Assembly (NCBI GenBank): GCA_029204225.1 | Contig: CM055110.1 | Coordinates: 38,618,015-38,682,014, forward strand | DNA: 64,000 nucleotides | Source: Diphasiastrum complanatum | Taxonomy: Eukaryota; Streptophyta; Lycopodiopsida; Lycopodiales; Lycopodiaceae | Direction: 5' to 3' | In this document: piece by piece, positions 24,190 through 36,599 of the stretch | Layout of the letters: each line of letters begins with the position of its first letter | Position numbering within the stretch: position 1 is the stretch's first letter | The notes under the pieces: generated by a model | Seen by the model: the letters and a program-made list of their open reading frames with translations, nothing else | Databases searched by the model: none | Told to the model about the DNA's origin: nothing | Position numbers and translations under genes: made by a program

Positions 24190-24900
24190 GATTAGATATT
24201 GACGTGAAGTTTCAGTCATGCATTCTTGTGGTACACTTCTTGTAGTTAGTCTCGAACATGAAACTGTCGTAAAATTGAGTGTGGGCGTGAGTGGCAGTAG
24301 AAGCTCGATGATTAGAGCACGATGTGGAGAAATGGAAACGCAACAGTTAGCAGCAAAATTATTCAAGTAGAAGAATTCATACAGAATGCGCAAATGAACG
24401 ACGTAGTAGTGAGACAAAAATTGCACTCTGATTAATATCAACAATGAGTACAATAGCTTGAAGTAATAACTTCAGCTTGTTGAGCGTGATAACGCTGACT
24501 ACAGATAATTCTAATTGAAAGATAATTTCAGTTAACAAAGTTAACACTTACATAGCTTGAATAAGTTAATATATAGACCTACAAGTGTTGAGAAACAAAA
24601 TATCTTACAAGCTTTTAATGTTATTTACACCAGTCTTTGCATATGTACAAAGTTGGTAACCGCTAACCGCCTTTGGGATATTTGGTTGTCCAGCTGTTTT
24701 AGGGTTGTTGATAAATTGGCGACGTTGGTTAGCCAATGTAGCAAAAACGCGGCCAGAGCCGAAAAATCCAAAGGTGCCCCTTAGACTGAAGATATGCAAC
24801 TCTTGAAGGTTCTCTTACACTAAAGGTATGTAAATCCCTAAGGCGTTGAAGACTGAAGGCAATGAAGAAGACGAAAAAGACGAAGGTATCTTCAGAATGG
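24190..24900 (-). repeat. Inverted LTR-C fragment
   Basis: The reverse complement matches 34948-35443 and 40300-40934, e.g. the blocks CTATTGTACTCA, TTGATATTAATC and TTGCATATCTTCAGTCTAAG. It shares with 40790-40934 about 145 bp that the copy at 35.4 kb lacks (TTCATTTG, GAATTCTTCTACTTGAATAA, TTTTACGACAG). Internal protein remnants are absent, so it is a solo or truncated LTR. Confidence 0.75.
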
Positions 24901-26416
24901 TTTCTAGGGATAATTTACAAGTGCTCATTAGGCCATGGTCTTACGCACGCAAGATGCCACGACCCTCGCAACTTATTGTTAATGTTGGCCTCAAGGAATC
25001 TGCTAACAGACTTGGATTCATAAAGCTTCTTTAATAAATCCCAAGATCCTTTGATGAAGTAATCTTACCAACTTCCTTGAGAAGTTCATTGGTAACATTC
25101 ATCTTTATCATCTGTAGAGCTCTTTTACAACGAGCACTTTTGAAATCTTTGTATGCTTATAGTGAAATATGAGGTGAGATGATTTTTCAGCACGACATAA
25201 ACATTACAAATGTAAGGTATGCTAGATAATTGAGAGTAAATAATCATAAGAACATAGATTTGTGGGTGGATTGATCAATTTATCCTCGAGATCCAACTGC
25301 CAATTTGTGTACAGATTTCAAGTCCGTAACTCATTTTCTCAAATTTGTATGCGAAAGAAATAGTAGATTACTTAGATATTGTCAAAGATATGTGATATTA
25401 AGGCTAAAACCTTTGTTCGGGGATAAAGTAACATGACTATGTTGGCACACACTAAGAAGTCATGCAAAGAATGCATGGGGCAAAAGCAAAAGCTTTTTTT
25501 AGTTTTTTAAGAGCATAGCTTTCACGATCATGTTTCTCCTCTAATAATCTAGTGTATTACTAGAATTGTTTTGAACGATCCTATCGTCTCCATTTATCTA
25601 GCTTTTTACGAACATTGCTGTCAAGATCCTGCGCCTACACATATCTGATAGAAAATTGTAAAAACTTTTCGTTTAATAAGTGGAAGAGGGAGGCATACCC
25701 ATGTTGCTTCTTGTTGTGGCTTTAAAGCGGGGAGCCCTGGTGCGGGCAAGATCCACGGCTTGTCTTTCTGGTGGTTGGTGTGTCATGCGGTGGCTATGAC
25801 TCGGAAGTCAGCATCATCATGCATGCGTGCTGAATTGTAGCGGGGAGCCGAGTCTTGTGCTCTTCTTCATCGGGAAGAGCAACGAAAGAGCTATGGCTAA
25901 TGAAAGGATGCCCCTGCTGTCGAAATCTTACCTAGTGCGCTCCTTTCCGTTGATGTTGCTGAATTTAGTTTATAAGTGTGTTGATTCAATGCAGTTTGGT
26001 TTTGACTTTTTTTCACCGCCATTGCGGTGCATTTGTTTGCGACTCCTTCTAGCAACATTCACACATCAATTTAATTGAGAAACATCAAAATTAGTCGCCG
26101 GAGGTTAGAAAGCTTGTACATATTTTGTTCACAGTAGATCTGTGCAACAACTGAGCATTGCTTCCAGTCACACAACCGGAAGATAAATGTAAATTGCGCT
26201 GAACGTATCCTGTATTTTACTGATTGCGTAGATTCTACGGGAGAGGCTTTTTGTTTGCCTCTTATAATCTAGAGCAAGATTTTTTACACGATTACCCGGT
26301 TGCACGTTTTCTGGGTTACTTTCGTATAAGCTTGTTTTGAAAACTAATACTACTCAAATGTTTTCAGTTTGGTTTGACAATGCCCTCTTCTCTTGAGAAT
26401 CTAAATTTTAGTAGAA
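24901..26416. other. Unassigned spacer
   Basis: No element ends, coding block or RNA gene recognised on either strand. A GC-richer patch at about 25680-25920 has short open frames without family resemblance. Confidence 0.4.
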
Positions 26417-26623
26417 ATGGCATCATCTCTTTGTTTTCTTTCTCACCATTGTAATCGTCTCCTCTCACCCATCTCCTCCACTTTCTCCTCCTCCTCATCT
26501 TCCTCAGTTGCTCGATCGCGTTCTTGCATCGCCCTCCAATCTGTGTGTGTGTTCTCAGGACTCATGCTCTTTCTGATCCTTACCTTTTGTTGGAGCCTCG
26601 AAGCAGCTTCTGATGACAAATAG
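26417..26623 (+). CDS. Possible 68-aa small protein, uncertain
   Basis: ATG at 26417 opens a 68-codon frame: a Ser-rich N-terminus (residues 18-36, with a run of seven Ser) followed by one hydrophobic segment (CVFSGLMLFLILTFCW, about 44-59) and a short polar tail. The composition resembles a plastid-type leader or a single-pass membrane peptide, but no family is recognised and splice sites are unclear. The surrounding DNA has no transposon hallmark. It may be a first exon or a chance frame; I would not rely on it as a gene. Confidence 0.2.
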   Translation: MASSLCFLSHHCNRLLSPISSTFSSSSSSSVARSRSCIALQSVCVFSGLMLFLILTFCWSLEAASDDK

Positions 26624-26744
26624 ATGCACTCGAAAAATGCAAATTCTAGCCAAACAACTCCGGTGAGAAACTGACAGAATTAAATCATGAACGATTCGCG
26701 ACACTCGAATTATTTCTGTTCAAGTTGGATCAATCAGGCTCTAT

Positions 26745-26945
26745 AACGCAACCAAACGCAACGAAACAAATTCTACAAGAAAACAAAACGAAACGAAGCG
26801 AAGCGAAACTTGCACTGACATTGACTCATGTTGGAAGCACAGATCGCGAAACGATCGAAACGAAACGAAGCGAAATAATTCGCGACAAGATTAATCACTC
26901 TTTGTAACGAGACGAGACGAAACAAGACGAAACGAAACAAAACTT
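26745..26945 (+). repeat. Degenerate (CGAAA)n-like array
   Basis: Repeated ACGAAACGAAGCGAAGCG-type pentamers appear in three clusters (about 26750-26810, 26845-26885, 26905-26945), separated by unique sequence. Imperfect short tandem repeat with no coding sense. Confidence 0.65.
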
Positions 26946-27494
26946 AGGTGAGCTCTGTAATTGATTTATCCCTATAGCTAAGTGATCGCGAAGTGAAGCA
27001 CGAAACAAAAGGATTCACGAACGAAATCAGTTCGTCAAGAATTCAGATGTGATCGCTTGTCACTGCCAGCTATATCACTCCTACAATCCTTCAGAGAGTA
27101 GTCAGACACTTATGATCTACGTTAACAAATTAATGTAACATTCAACAAGGATCAAACCAAGGTGCGGAATCAAAATGAACAAGCGAATAAGACACACAAA
27201 TAGTAGCAGACAAAAATAAATTTGAGATCATACAATCATCTAGATTAATAATGTGCACAACAGCTACAAAATCATCTGCTAATTTCTCCGATTCTTCAAG
27301 CACTGCATGCAGGTCCACGCAGTGCGTTGGCACGAGAGAAATACAGTTCTCTCACGAATTTGAGTCTCGCTTACTAGCAGACTTTGGATCTAAAGATCCT
27401 ATTCCAGAATTATCTCGCACACAGGCGGATTCATATTCTTAATCTTTTCGTGTCTGATTCTTGTCTTGTGTTCGATTATTCTCTTTCTTACTAA
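26946..27494. other. Unassigned spacer
   Basis: No supported gene. Short open frames at about 27142-27442 on both strands lack recognisable domains. Confidence 0.4.
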
Positions 27495-28085
27495 TCATCT
27501 AATCGGTTTTAATCTTCATCCATTGTTTATCCAGTTCTACGGATTTTTCCATGTGTTTACACAGTCTGCAGAATTACAAGTGTTTTTACTTAGTCTGTAG
27601 AATTACACGGAGTTTATGACAGTGTCGCATTTTTCGCCTAGCAGAAATCTCGTGAAAAAATGCAGTGTCGCTTTTTTCGCATTTTTCGTCTGTCAGGAAT
27701 CTCGTGCAAATATGCAGTGTCACATTTTTCACTTTTTCCAAAGAGCCTCAAATGTTAAGGAAATGACTCTGGCAAAGTGTGGGACAACCCTAAATGAGAT
27801 TTAAGGGCACCTTCATCTTTTTCACTTTTTTTCCGAAAAATCCGACAATATCGCCCTGTGGCTGTTTTAGTTCATTTTTGTAGAGCTACAGTTTTGGTTC
27901 ATTTATGCAGACAGAACGTTTATGACCAATTTCACCGCTTATCAGCAATCAATGACAAGGACCGGATGGATGCCAACGGATCACCAGCCAACTGGCGATC
28001 ACAATCGACGACCTAATTTCTTAGTATAAATAGTTGTTCATATTCATACAGATTAATTTATTGAAAATCAGAATTATCAGAAGCG
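27495..28085 (+). repeat. LTR-B fragment, plus orientation
   Basis: From TTTTAATCTTCATCCATTG to CAGAATTATCAGAAG it matches the reverse complement of about 12910-12380, including CAAAGTGTGGGACAACCCTA and GAGATTTAAGGGCAC. Both ends of the LTR are missing. The right end abuts gypsy protease sequence. Confidence 0.75.
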
Positions 28086-28094
28086 ACCTCTGAA

Positions 28095-30605
28095 TACATT
28101 TTCATGTTTTAGACTTAGCCCGTACCGATTTAATCTTAGGTTATGAATGGTTATTTAGTAAATCGCCTTCTCTGTTAATTGATTTTGAGAAGCATGTTCT
28201 TACTTTCAAGGAGGGTGATAAGGTAGTTACATTATTTGGCAGTAATTTTGTACGTCCGTTGGATCATATTTTTAAAGTTAATGAAATGGAAACATTGGAT
28301 TATTTTGAGTATGAAGTTTTTTCAATATGTGCTATTCCAGTTGTGGATGTTCCTGAAATGAATCTAAATGGTTGTGAATTCTCAACAATTCTTAACTCAA
28401 CAAATTTAGATCATGAACAAGCAGTGAAAGAATAAATCATAAATAAATTTAGGGATATCAGGATAATTGTACCTCTCCACTCTCGATCGATCACGACCAA
28501 TTACCTGATCTGGATACGCCTATCACCAATATCAATTTTATTGATATTCTTCCACACCATGATGAACTGCTAAATGTTGCATGGCTACCTACTAATGAAT
28601 CAGACAATTTGTTCATTGATGACGAGAATGTCTTACAAATCCAGATTTCCATTTGAATTAGCTTATGGTTTACCACCATCTAGGTCAGTAGACCACATGA
28701 TTGAGTTAATTCCAAGAAGTCAGCCTGTCTTTAGACATCCTTATAGGTTCTCTCAAAAAGAGGAGACAGAGATTTCAAATCAAATAGAAAACTATCTAAG
28801 GATGGGACATATACAACCTAGTAATATAGTGGCGCTCTTGTTCTTCTTAAAGCGAAGAAAGATGGAGGTTTCCGAATGTGTGTGTATTATAAGGGACTTG
28901 ATAAAGTGACTATAAAAAATAAATATCCATTATCCAAGGATGGATGACCTTGTAAATCGCTTGGGTGGAGCTCTTATTTCACCAAGATAGATCTTAGGAC
29001 AGGGTACCATTAAATAAGAATTAAGTCGGAAGATGTCCAAAAGACAGGATATTGTTCTAGATTTGATCATTATGAATTCTTAGTGTTGCCATTTGGATTA
29101 GCGAATGCTCTAGCAACATTCCAGCAAATGATGAACGATTTATTTCGTCCATATTTGGGAAATTTTGTGGTGGTATTCTTAGACGACATTCTCGTTTATA
29201 GTAAATTCTTGGTGGAACACGTAGAACACTTAAAAATCGTCTTGATGAAACTCCGTAGGGAGTTACTCTATGCTAAAGAGTCCAAGTGTGAATTCTTTAA
29301 GCAAGAGTTACTTTATCTCGGTCATAAGATCATAGTAAATGAGATCAAGATTGACGAGGATAAAATCAAGATTGTGATTGAGTGGCCAATTCCGAGAACT
29401 GTGAGGCAAGTAAAGTCATTTTTAGGTTTTACACTTTTCTTCAAGAGATTTATTGAGGATTATATTAAGTTAGCAGCACCACTTAATAATCTGACAAAAG
29501 GGTTTGTTAATAAAAAGAAAAAAAGGATCCACCTATAAGTCTGTCTGTTGTTTGGAACGAGGAATTGAATCAATGTTTTGAGAAACTTAAAACAATGATT
29601 GTTTCAGCTCCCGTGTTACAAATTGCAAATCCAGATTTACTTTACATCGTGAGAACAAACGCAAGTGATGTTGCAGTTGGAGCAGTTCTATTACAAATGG
29701 ATAGGCCACTAGCATTTGAGAGCAAAAAATTCATTGTTCCTCAGTTGCGTTATACTACGCAGGAAAAGGATTTGTTTGCGATAATCCATTCACTTAAAAC
29801 TTGGAGACACTACTTGTATGGTAGTAAGTTTGTAGTGTATATAGATCACTAGCCTCTTATGTATTTTTGTAATCAGCATGATCTTCGGGGGAGAAAATTT
29901 CGATGGGCTGAATTGATGCAAGAATTTGATCATGAAATCTGTTACATTAGAGACAACTCTAATCAAGTTGCAGATGCTCTTAGTCGGATCGGTGAACTAA
30001 ACGAGTTGTCATTTATCCAAATTTCTACGGATCTATATTTTTCGCTGAGAGGAAAATATGAATCAAACTCCCATTTTGGTCACATTTAGAACATTGTTCA
30101 TACTAGAAGAAATGTGGACAGTATTGAGTCAGAAACACATGGGACTCAACTAACTAAGAAAGATAAGAAGATTGTAAAACAGTTCACCATTTGAGATGGA
30201 TTACTATTTCGAAATGAGAAAGTTTGTGTACCTGGGGATGATGAGCTCAAACATAAGATTTTGTTTGCATGTCATGACATACCCTGTGCAGGACATCCCG
30301 GTATACACAAGACTCTGGACTTGGTTAAAAGAGAATTTTATTGGCCAAAGTTCAAGCCATATGTCGAGTCATATATTGTTAAATGCAAACCCTGTCAACT
30401 AGCAAAGGCTGAACGCCATAAGGCTGCTGGTTTGTTGCATCCGTTAGATATCCCTGATAAGAAATGGGAAAGCATATCTGTGGATTTGTAGTTGGACTTC
30501 CAAAGACCCAACGACAAAATGATTCTATTTGGATTGTAGTAGATCGGTTAACTAAGTTAGCTGCATTTATACCACTGCATGATTTTCCCAACACTCTTGA
30601 ACAAC
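28095..30605 (+). pseudogene. Ty3/gypsy pol: protease end, RT, RNase H, integrase
   Basis: Plus strand in order: the protease tail with DLILGYEWL (about 28124-28150); RT from RSVDHMIELIP (28690) through [33 protein letters not shown] and an intact FLDDILVYSK (about 29173-29205); the thumb GFTLFFKRFIEDY; RNase H with Asn for the first catalytic Asp (VRTNASDVAVGAVL, about 29650-29690); and the integrase zinc finger (HDIPCAGHPGIHKT ... CKPCQLAK, 30273-30410) with the first core strands ([11 protein letters not shown], 30523). At least six stops or frameshifts. The core breaks at about 30600 into a minus-strand Helitron remnant, so two of the three DDE residues, the C-terminus and the 3' LTR are absent. 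Confidence 0.88.
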
Positions 30606-31075
30606 TTGCAAAATGGGTTTATCTTTATCAGCATCCATTGCAACATCTCTAGCACATCACAACGAAGTTTAGGATTAAGACACATCCTATGATTCAATTG
30701 CATCTCTTCACCATCCATCACATATATTTGGGAAAACGAAGGAGAGGTCTCGGGTAATAGACCGCTAATTTGATGACACAATTGTCCAAAAATCCTAAAG
30801 TTGTAAGCCCCTCCCCTAGAATTTGCAGTCAATTTATCAACTTTAACACCAAGAGAAGCAAACGCATGACAATTGTTAAAACCTCGTATGTACTTTCAAA
30901 AGTGGATTCCGTCATCATCTTCAGACGTATACAATTGAAATAAACCGTGAGGTGGAGGAGGTGGAGGAGGTAGCAATGGTAGCTTTACTTTTCCTCTCAT
31001 GCAGCAAGATCCATTATTAACTTCAAGTTTCCATCTTAAAGTTGAACAATGTGGACAGAGTAAAGTCATCTCTCC
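30590..31075 (-). pseudogene. Helitron Rep/helicase protein, N-terminal region
   Basis: The minus strand from about 31075 encodes MTLLCPHCSTLRWKLE, a Cys pair (SCCMRGKVKLPLLPPPPPP), LYTSEDDDGIHF, a stop, then IRGFNNCHAFASLGVKVD and NSRGGAYNFRIFGQLCHQIS ending [15 protein letters not shown] near 30595. This order (CPHC knuckle, CC-GKV-LP-proline run, F...NIR-YN-FAFTSLG, GPY-F-V-GQ-H-IG-L-P) is the conserved start of plant Helitron RepHel proteins, before the Helitron-like N domain and the HUH nuclease. The nuclease, the helicase and both Helitron termini are not in the window. One stop is visible near 30900. It is joined to gypsy integrase at about 30600. Confidence 0.8.
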
Positions 31076-32212
31076 AAAATCAAGACAGTAGGCGATTCTT
31101 CAGAGCATGCAACCTTAAACAACCTAGGCATTAAAAAGCCTCTACCTTTCCTTCTCATACTAACATGAGTATTAGAAACAACTGTTGTTCTAGTAATGGT
31201 TTCACAACTCTCAAGAATAGCTCTTTCAACATAAGAAGAATCGACCGCACGATCTTGCATATCAACATCAAATCTTATTACACTGGAAAGCTCACCAATG
31301 CCTCTTGTCCCATTATCATTCTTTACTTCCATGCTCACTACTCTAAAAAGTGACTCCATAGCTTTTTGCTTTGCTTGTCGATGTCGAGCAAGTCTATTTT
31401 TTCTTTATGCCCTTGATTCTTTAATAGGAGTTTTGTAGGAAGGGTGTGTTCACACTTGTTCCAGAGTCACCAATCCAATTGGTGTCAATGATGTCATTGT
31501 TGAATGTCCATTGCTCTGAACTTCATAAACATGACCAAGATTACGTTGTGTCTGAATGTTTGTTGCTTCAACACTTGAATGTTCAGAAATGTCTCTCCTA
31601 GCATTCTCACTTGTCAATTCTCTTTCTTCAACCTGAAAAAGAGATTCAAGAATTTTTTTCTTTGCTTGTCGTCGTCAAGCAAGCCTTCATTTCTTTTGTG
31701 ATTTTGATTCAACTTCAGGTGTTTTATATGAAGGGTTGTTATGAACTTGTTCTGGAGTGAGCATCCCTATTGTTGATGATAACCTTGTTGTGGAAGGCCC
31801 ACCACTTCCCATAGTGCTAACTACATTCTTTACATGGGGAGTGACCAGTACTTCCGTGATGCACAATGCAACAGTTCCACTTGCATCCAAGTAGTCTCCA
31901 CTTTGCACTTCTTCGTCTTGCAAGCCTCCTTATCCGTTCAGCCCTTGACTCCACATCAGGGGTCTTGTATTTTGGATTGGTATGCACTTCATCTGGAGTT
32001 GTAAAGTTTGCTCTTCGCAATACCCTGGTTGAGTGTTGCCCACCAACGTCACTATCTTCTATTCCTTGGAAGTCCCTCACCAGACTTGTATCATATTCCG
32101 GACTTCTGTAACCATAACGCGTTTCCATGGACCCTGGAAGAATAGCCAAATTGTTCTCTTTTGACATATTAATATGTTGTCCAACACAATTTACAATTAG
32201 GAGAGAGAGCAT
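31066..32212 (-). pseudogene. Helitron N-terminal extension with three repeated modules
   Basis: Upstream of the CPHC motif, on the same strand, three copies of a basic module occur: TPDEVHTNPKYKTPDVESRA + RIRRLARRRSAK (about 31890-32005), TPEQVHNNPSYKTPEVES + RRQAKKKILESLFQV (about 31630-31767), and HPSYKTPIKESRA + RLARHRQAKQKAMESLFRV (about 31340-31490). Spacers are Ser/Thr-rich and acidic. Stops and shifts separate the copies. Basic RRxAKxxxxE stretches are common before the Helitron-like N domain in plant proteins, so this is probably the start of the same protein. The N-terminal Met may be at about 32212 or 32166 (MSKENNLAIL). Confidence 0.6.
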
Positions 32213-32679
32213 TAGTTTTGAGACGAAGATCCTAACAAACTAACCAGCTTCACTCAAAATCATTTTCTCAAAAATCTACAAGAACTCGCATACAAAACAT
32301 CAATAATACTTAATATTATTTACAGAGGCTTGTACATGGGAGAGGCCATTTGCACGCACATGCCTATGGTTTCTTTGATGTTGTAAACATATGAGGGTGA
32401 AAGAGCTCCCAGCCTATAGGTGATGGGCGCTCTGAACATAAACACATACACGAAGAAACATAAAACATGAACATAATTTTTTACTCCATCTCCAGATCCA
32501 ACATAAACTTGATCTCCATCTCTAGCTCGAACATATTTTCCATTTGCAGCTCCAGCTTCTCATCTATGGCTCTCTCTTGATTTACCTTTGTAGATTTACA
32601 TCATCCGAGATCATGTACGTTGTTGCTACAGCCAAAGTGCATGATGTGAAAATGCACTTGAACCTATAAATCAGTTCTA
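32213..32679. other. Unassigned spacer
   Basis: Presumed Helitron 5' flank. No TC start or other element end could be fixed. Confidence 0.35.
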
Positions 32680-32691
32680 GGGGGGGGGGGG

Positions 32692-32752
<61 letters not shown>
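32680..32752 (+). repeat. G15 tract followed by (AG)29 microsatellite
   Basis: Fifteen G residues at 32680-32694 run straight into an uninterrupted AG array to about 32752. Confidence 0.95.
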
Positions 32753-32754
<2 letters not shown>

Positions 32755-34947
32755 TTCATTCTAACATCATGCATATTTTTTTGGCAAATCTCGAACTATG
32801 AGGCTTCTCAAACAAATAATTCCCCCTTCATTGGTGTAACATTGTTCACTACTTGTTTCGTGTAAATATTAAGACAAGATATACGTTAATACGAGTATAA
32901 TGTTTCCAGCATAGGGACATATTAGACCTATAAGAAGCTTGAAAAACATCACATGATTTTCTGACCTCATTTCTGACATGACTTGATATCACATCACTTT
33001 CTAACTTCTCCAGCAGTTGGGAATAACATTCATAATTTCACAATGTTTAAGGTATTTGTACTTGTGCCTCATAAAAGAGCGTGTGACGTATAAGTAGCTT
33101 AGTGAGAGTATGTTAAAGCATAGATTCTCCAGCAGCTAATCGGGAAATGTTTAAATTACAAGTTTGTGATTCAAGTTGTATACTATGATTTGGATCCTTC
33201 GACAAAATTCTTGTTATACCATTTGCAATAATTTGTTGTTGCAATCGGTGCAGCTGGTTGCTACATGCATCAAGGCTTTGTTCTCTACAACATTTTCAAG
33301 TTAGATGTCTGTCCTTTTGTTTGATTTATAACAAAAAAGTTTGAATCAAAATTTTGTGCTGGTGGCTTGATCAATGTGGGTGGGTGAGGCTGAGATATGT
33401 AATAAGGAGGTAGGTTCGGTTGGTTTGGTCTGGTTGCTAGGGCTTTGATGGAGGTTGTTTGAGATATTTCTGTTGGTGGGGCTAAAGGCAACCAGAAGGT
33501 TTTTCATATGTGTGAAGAAGGGGAAGCCACTTTGTCTCCGTGTGGTGGATGGATCACAGCTGTGGTGGCTAGCATACTCATCTTTGATCCATATGGTCTT
33601 GGGACTCTTTTTGGTAAGTCTCTAGCTTGAGGCGGCGAAGAGACGGGCAAGCGCCACAGAGAGGAATTGTCCCCGTCGATCGGACAATTCTCAAATTCTT
33701 TTCAAATAAGATCTTGGACAGGAAAACAAGTTTATTGCATTTTGCTCATTCGATGAGAGAAAAATTACAAGTTCAGTGCATCCTATAATTCAGATCATTG
33801 TTCTAGCTGACAGGACTATATTTATATAGCAAGAGATTGGACGCTTGAGGTAAGTAAGCTCTTAAAAAAGACTTAATGCTTATAACTTGAACTGGCTTTT
33901 AGGAAAGCATTATTTTACACGTTTAGTGTGGCTTTGAATTGCGACGCACGTAGATCTACATATAGTTTTTGCAGCAGAGATCGTTGGAGTGACAAGAGAG
34001 ATCAGACGCTAGTTTTTGCAACAGAGATCGCTGAAGTAATAGTGTCAAGATTCTGAGCTGAGTTAATCTTAGAATCAGCTGAGATGTCTCCAATGGTCTA
34101 CAGAAGCCATGCTCAGTTGGAACATAACGCACAAAAAAACAATTTCATAGGTGGATTGAGTATGGAAGGATAAAGCTGGGCCTGAGGTGAAGGATTTGTC
34201 TGCAAGGCTGGCATGACTTAACAGTAAATGCTACGAATGCCAAAGGCGACGTTCAGATGTGTCTTCATGGCCTTACAATATATGCAGAGCCAGGCTTTTC
34301 ACGGGCTTTTGTATGCCCGTTATTGCATTCGTTGGTGTTCAGATTGAAGCCCGTGAAAAGATGCGTAAAAACATCAAATTGAACAATCCAAACATAAAAA
34401 CAAAGCGAAGAAGGCAGAAACGCCGATCAAAATGCCACAGGACAAAAAATCTAACGTGCAAATAGATCGGCGTTGCATGGAGAGATGCAACATCCACAAA
34501 AATGACATAGCAAGAACCAAAATGCAAATGACAATCTACCTCAACGCTCCTCAACACTGATTCAAGATAGCATCCAAATCTACTACAACTAGATACCCGT
34601 GACGACACAATGTTCACTGACTCATTGAGCACGATGTTCACTACGATGTTCACTTGGAGGCACGATGTTCACTTGGAGTGTGACACTAAATGGACGTGAC
34701 GTAGCAACGATGTAGCAATGGGGTAGTAAATGGATGTGACGTAGCAACTGAGTCCGGGCAGCGTGAGCTACCCGGAAACCCAAATACACTACAATAGGAC
34801 GCTTGATTTTCAAGGCTTTTTTTAGCGTTTTTTCGAAACATAGTTTTTAAAAGGGAGCGGAATGCTTGAGCCTCGGGTCCGGTATTTGGCCTCGGAATGA
34901 GCCTAACAAATTTGAACTTGGTTTTGAAACATTTATAGAGAGGGATA
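32753..34947. other. Mostly unassigned spacer
   Basis: No transposon coding block recognised. It contains the short proline-rich frame at 33285-33615 and a near-repeat pair at 34630-34740 (GATGTTCACTTGGAG and TAAATGGACGTGACGTAGCAA motifs, each twice). Confidence 0.35.
33285..33615 (-). CDS. Possible proline-rich exon, one stop, unrecognised
   Basis: A minus-strand frame from about 33615 reads VPRPYGSKMSMLATTAVIHP, a stop near 33505, then WLPLAPPTEISQTTSIKALA, a Pro/Gln/Asn-rich stretch and a stop at 33285. It is coding-like in composition, but no domain is identified. There are no transposon hallmarks around it. It could be a fragment of a host gene or chance. Confidence 0.15.
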
Positions 34948-35443
34948 TAGAGCCATTCTCAAGGCACCTTCACCTTGTTCGTCTTTTTTGTCTTCTTCGT
35001 TGCCTTCAGTCTACAAGTGCCTTAGAGATTTACACACCTTAAGATTAAGGGCACCTTTAGGAGTTGCATATCTTCAGTCTAAAGGGCACCTTCGGGTTTT
35101 TCGGGTTTTTCACGTTTTTGCTACATTGGCAGACCGACGTCACCAACTTATCATCAACCCTAAAATAGCTAGAGAAACATATATCCTAAGGGCGGTTACC
35201 AACTTTGTACAGATGCAAAACTGGAGTACTAAATGGCAGTTAAGGCATAAGATATTTTTCTCTCGACACTTGTAAATATATATACTAGTTGAATCAAGGT
35301 ATGTAAGTGTTAATTGAATTTCTCTTTCAATCATAGTTTACTATATCCAGCGTTATCATGCTCAGCAAGCTGAAATTATTACTTCAAGCTATTGTACTCA
35401 CTATTGATATTAATCCGAGTGCAATTTTTGTCTCACTACTACG
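34948..35443 (+). repeat. Partial 5' LTR (family C)
   Basis: Matches 40300-40790 (GAGCCATTCTCAAGGCACCTT, TTACACACCTTAAG, CACTTGTAAATATATATACTAG). The left part of the LTR is missing; the right limit is where the match ends at about CTCACTACTACG. No standard TGGTATCAGAGC primer site follows, so the leader is rearranged or another primer was used. Confidence 0.7.
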
Positions 35444-36419
35444 TATTCCTGAAATCGTTGTTTCTATCAATGATCTCACTCGACCAGAATGGATCCGTTT
35501 TCTAGTTCTTCTCTGATCGACAAACTCGATGGAGATAACTACCATCTCTGAAAATTCAAGATGAAGGTTATACTTCTAGCCAAAGAACTATGGGACATCG
35601 TTGATGGCACAGAGCTCAAACCAGAAGGTGATGTAGCCGTCTTCACCAAGTGGAGACTGAGAGATGGCAAAGCATTTGCCATGATCACCCTCAACATCAA
35701 GGATACTCAGATCAGCCACATATGTGCTGCTCAGACTGCTAAGAATGCATGGGACATCCTAACAACTATCTATGACATCAGAGACATTACGTCCAAACTT
35801 CATTTGAGAAATAAATTCTTCACCCTTAAAAGTAGATAGTGTTTCGAGCCACCTCAACACCTTCAAAAATCTTATGAAGCAGATGACCACAACTGGCTCA
35901 GTCAAGAAGATTTTGATGCACTCATGAGTCTATTATCAAGTGTACTTGAAGCCTACTAAAATTGGGTAATGACAATTTCTACCTAGGAGCACCTTACTCT
36001 ATCAAGAATAATTTCGCTGCTCCTACAAGAGGAGATCAAAAGATCAGCATCTTCCTCAGGCTCAGGATCGGATCCTCAAGCTCGGTATTCAAAAAATCAG
36101 AAGCTTAGATCCAAGAGATCTACAAAGTCAAGTTCTATTGACAAGAAGAGCAACATGCAATTTGGACCAAATTTTGGTTCAAGATCAAATTCAAGATCTT
36201 CATCATTCCAACCAACATAGAAACTTTTCTACAGATATTGTAAGAGGACTGGCCATGAAATCAAGGACTGCCGAACTTTGAAGTACAACAACGAAAATAA
36301 GAAACTGTTCCAACAACAAGCACATAGTGCTACAGCCAGTCACTCAAATCAACAAGAAAAAGAAGAAGAAGATGAAGCAGCTTTCATAATCAAATTCGGA
36401 GAACAACATATTAATTCCT

Positions 36420-36590
36420 AGTATCGAGATTCTGGAAGCCCAGGGTCGCGCCACAACTTTCGTTGCCAAGTTCTTCAGGCGTGCAAACCTCACTAATTTT
36501 CTCACAACTGTGGAAGAAAGCCAACGAACTTGTAAGCTTTGCTTTAAACCATCATTATTATCGTCGTCATTCATCTTTCCACTGAAATTT
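36420..36590 (+). pseudogene. Captured fragment of an LBD-like (LOB-domain) gene
   Basis: Plus strand from 36420 translates to SIEILEAQGRATTFVAKFF followed by RRANLTNFL and EESQR (to about 36528). This matches the second half of the LOB domain of class II LBD transcription factors, where 'QGHATVFVAKFFGRAGLMSFI' and a QRP motif are highly conserved. Directly after comes TTGTAAGC, a plausible 5' splice site at 36531-36533, where I recall class II LBD genes having an intron; the next ~55 bases would then be intron start. The zinc-finger half is absent. It is embedded in a copia gag-pol frame, so it is not a working gene. The call rests on recalled family sequence. Confidence 0.7.
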
Positions 36591-36599
36591 TGGGTTGCT

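Noticed and set aside
33500-33620. Plus-strand hydrophobic reading ITAVVASILIFDPYGLGTLFG before GTAAGT
   Set aside because: It looked like a transporter exon, but only ~35 codons are open, no family is recognised, and the opposite strand is equally plausible.
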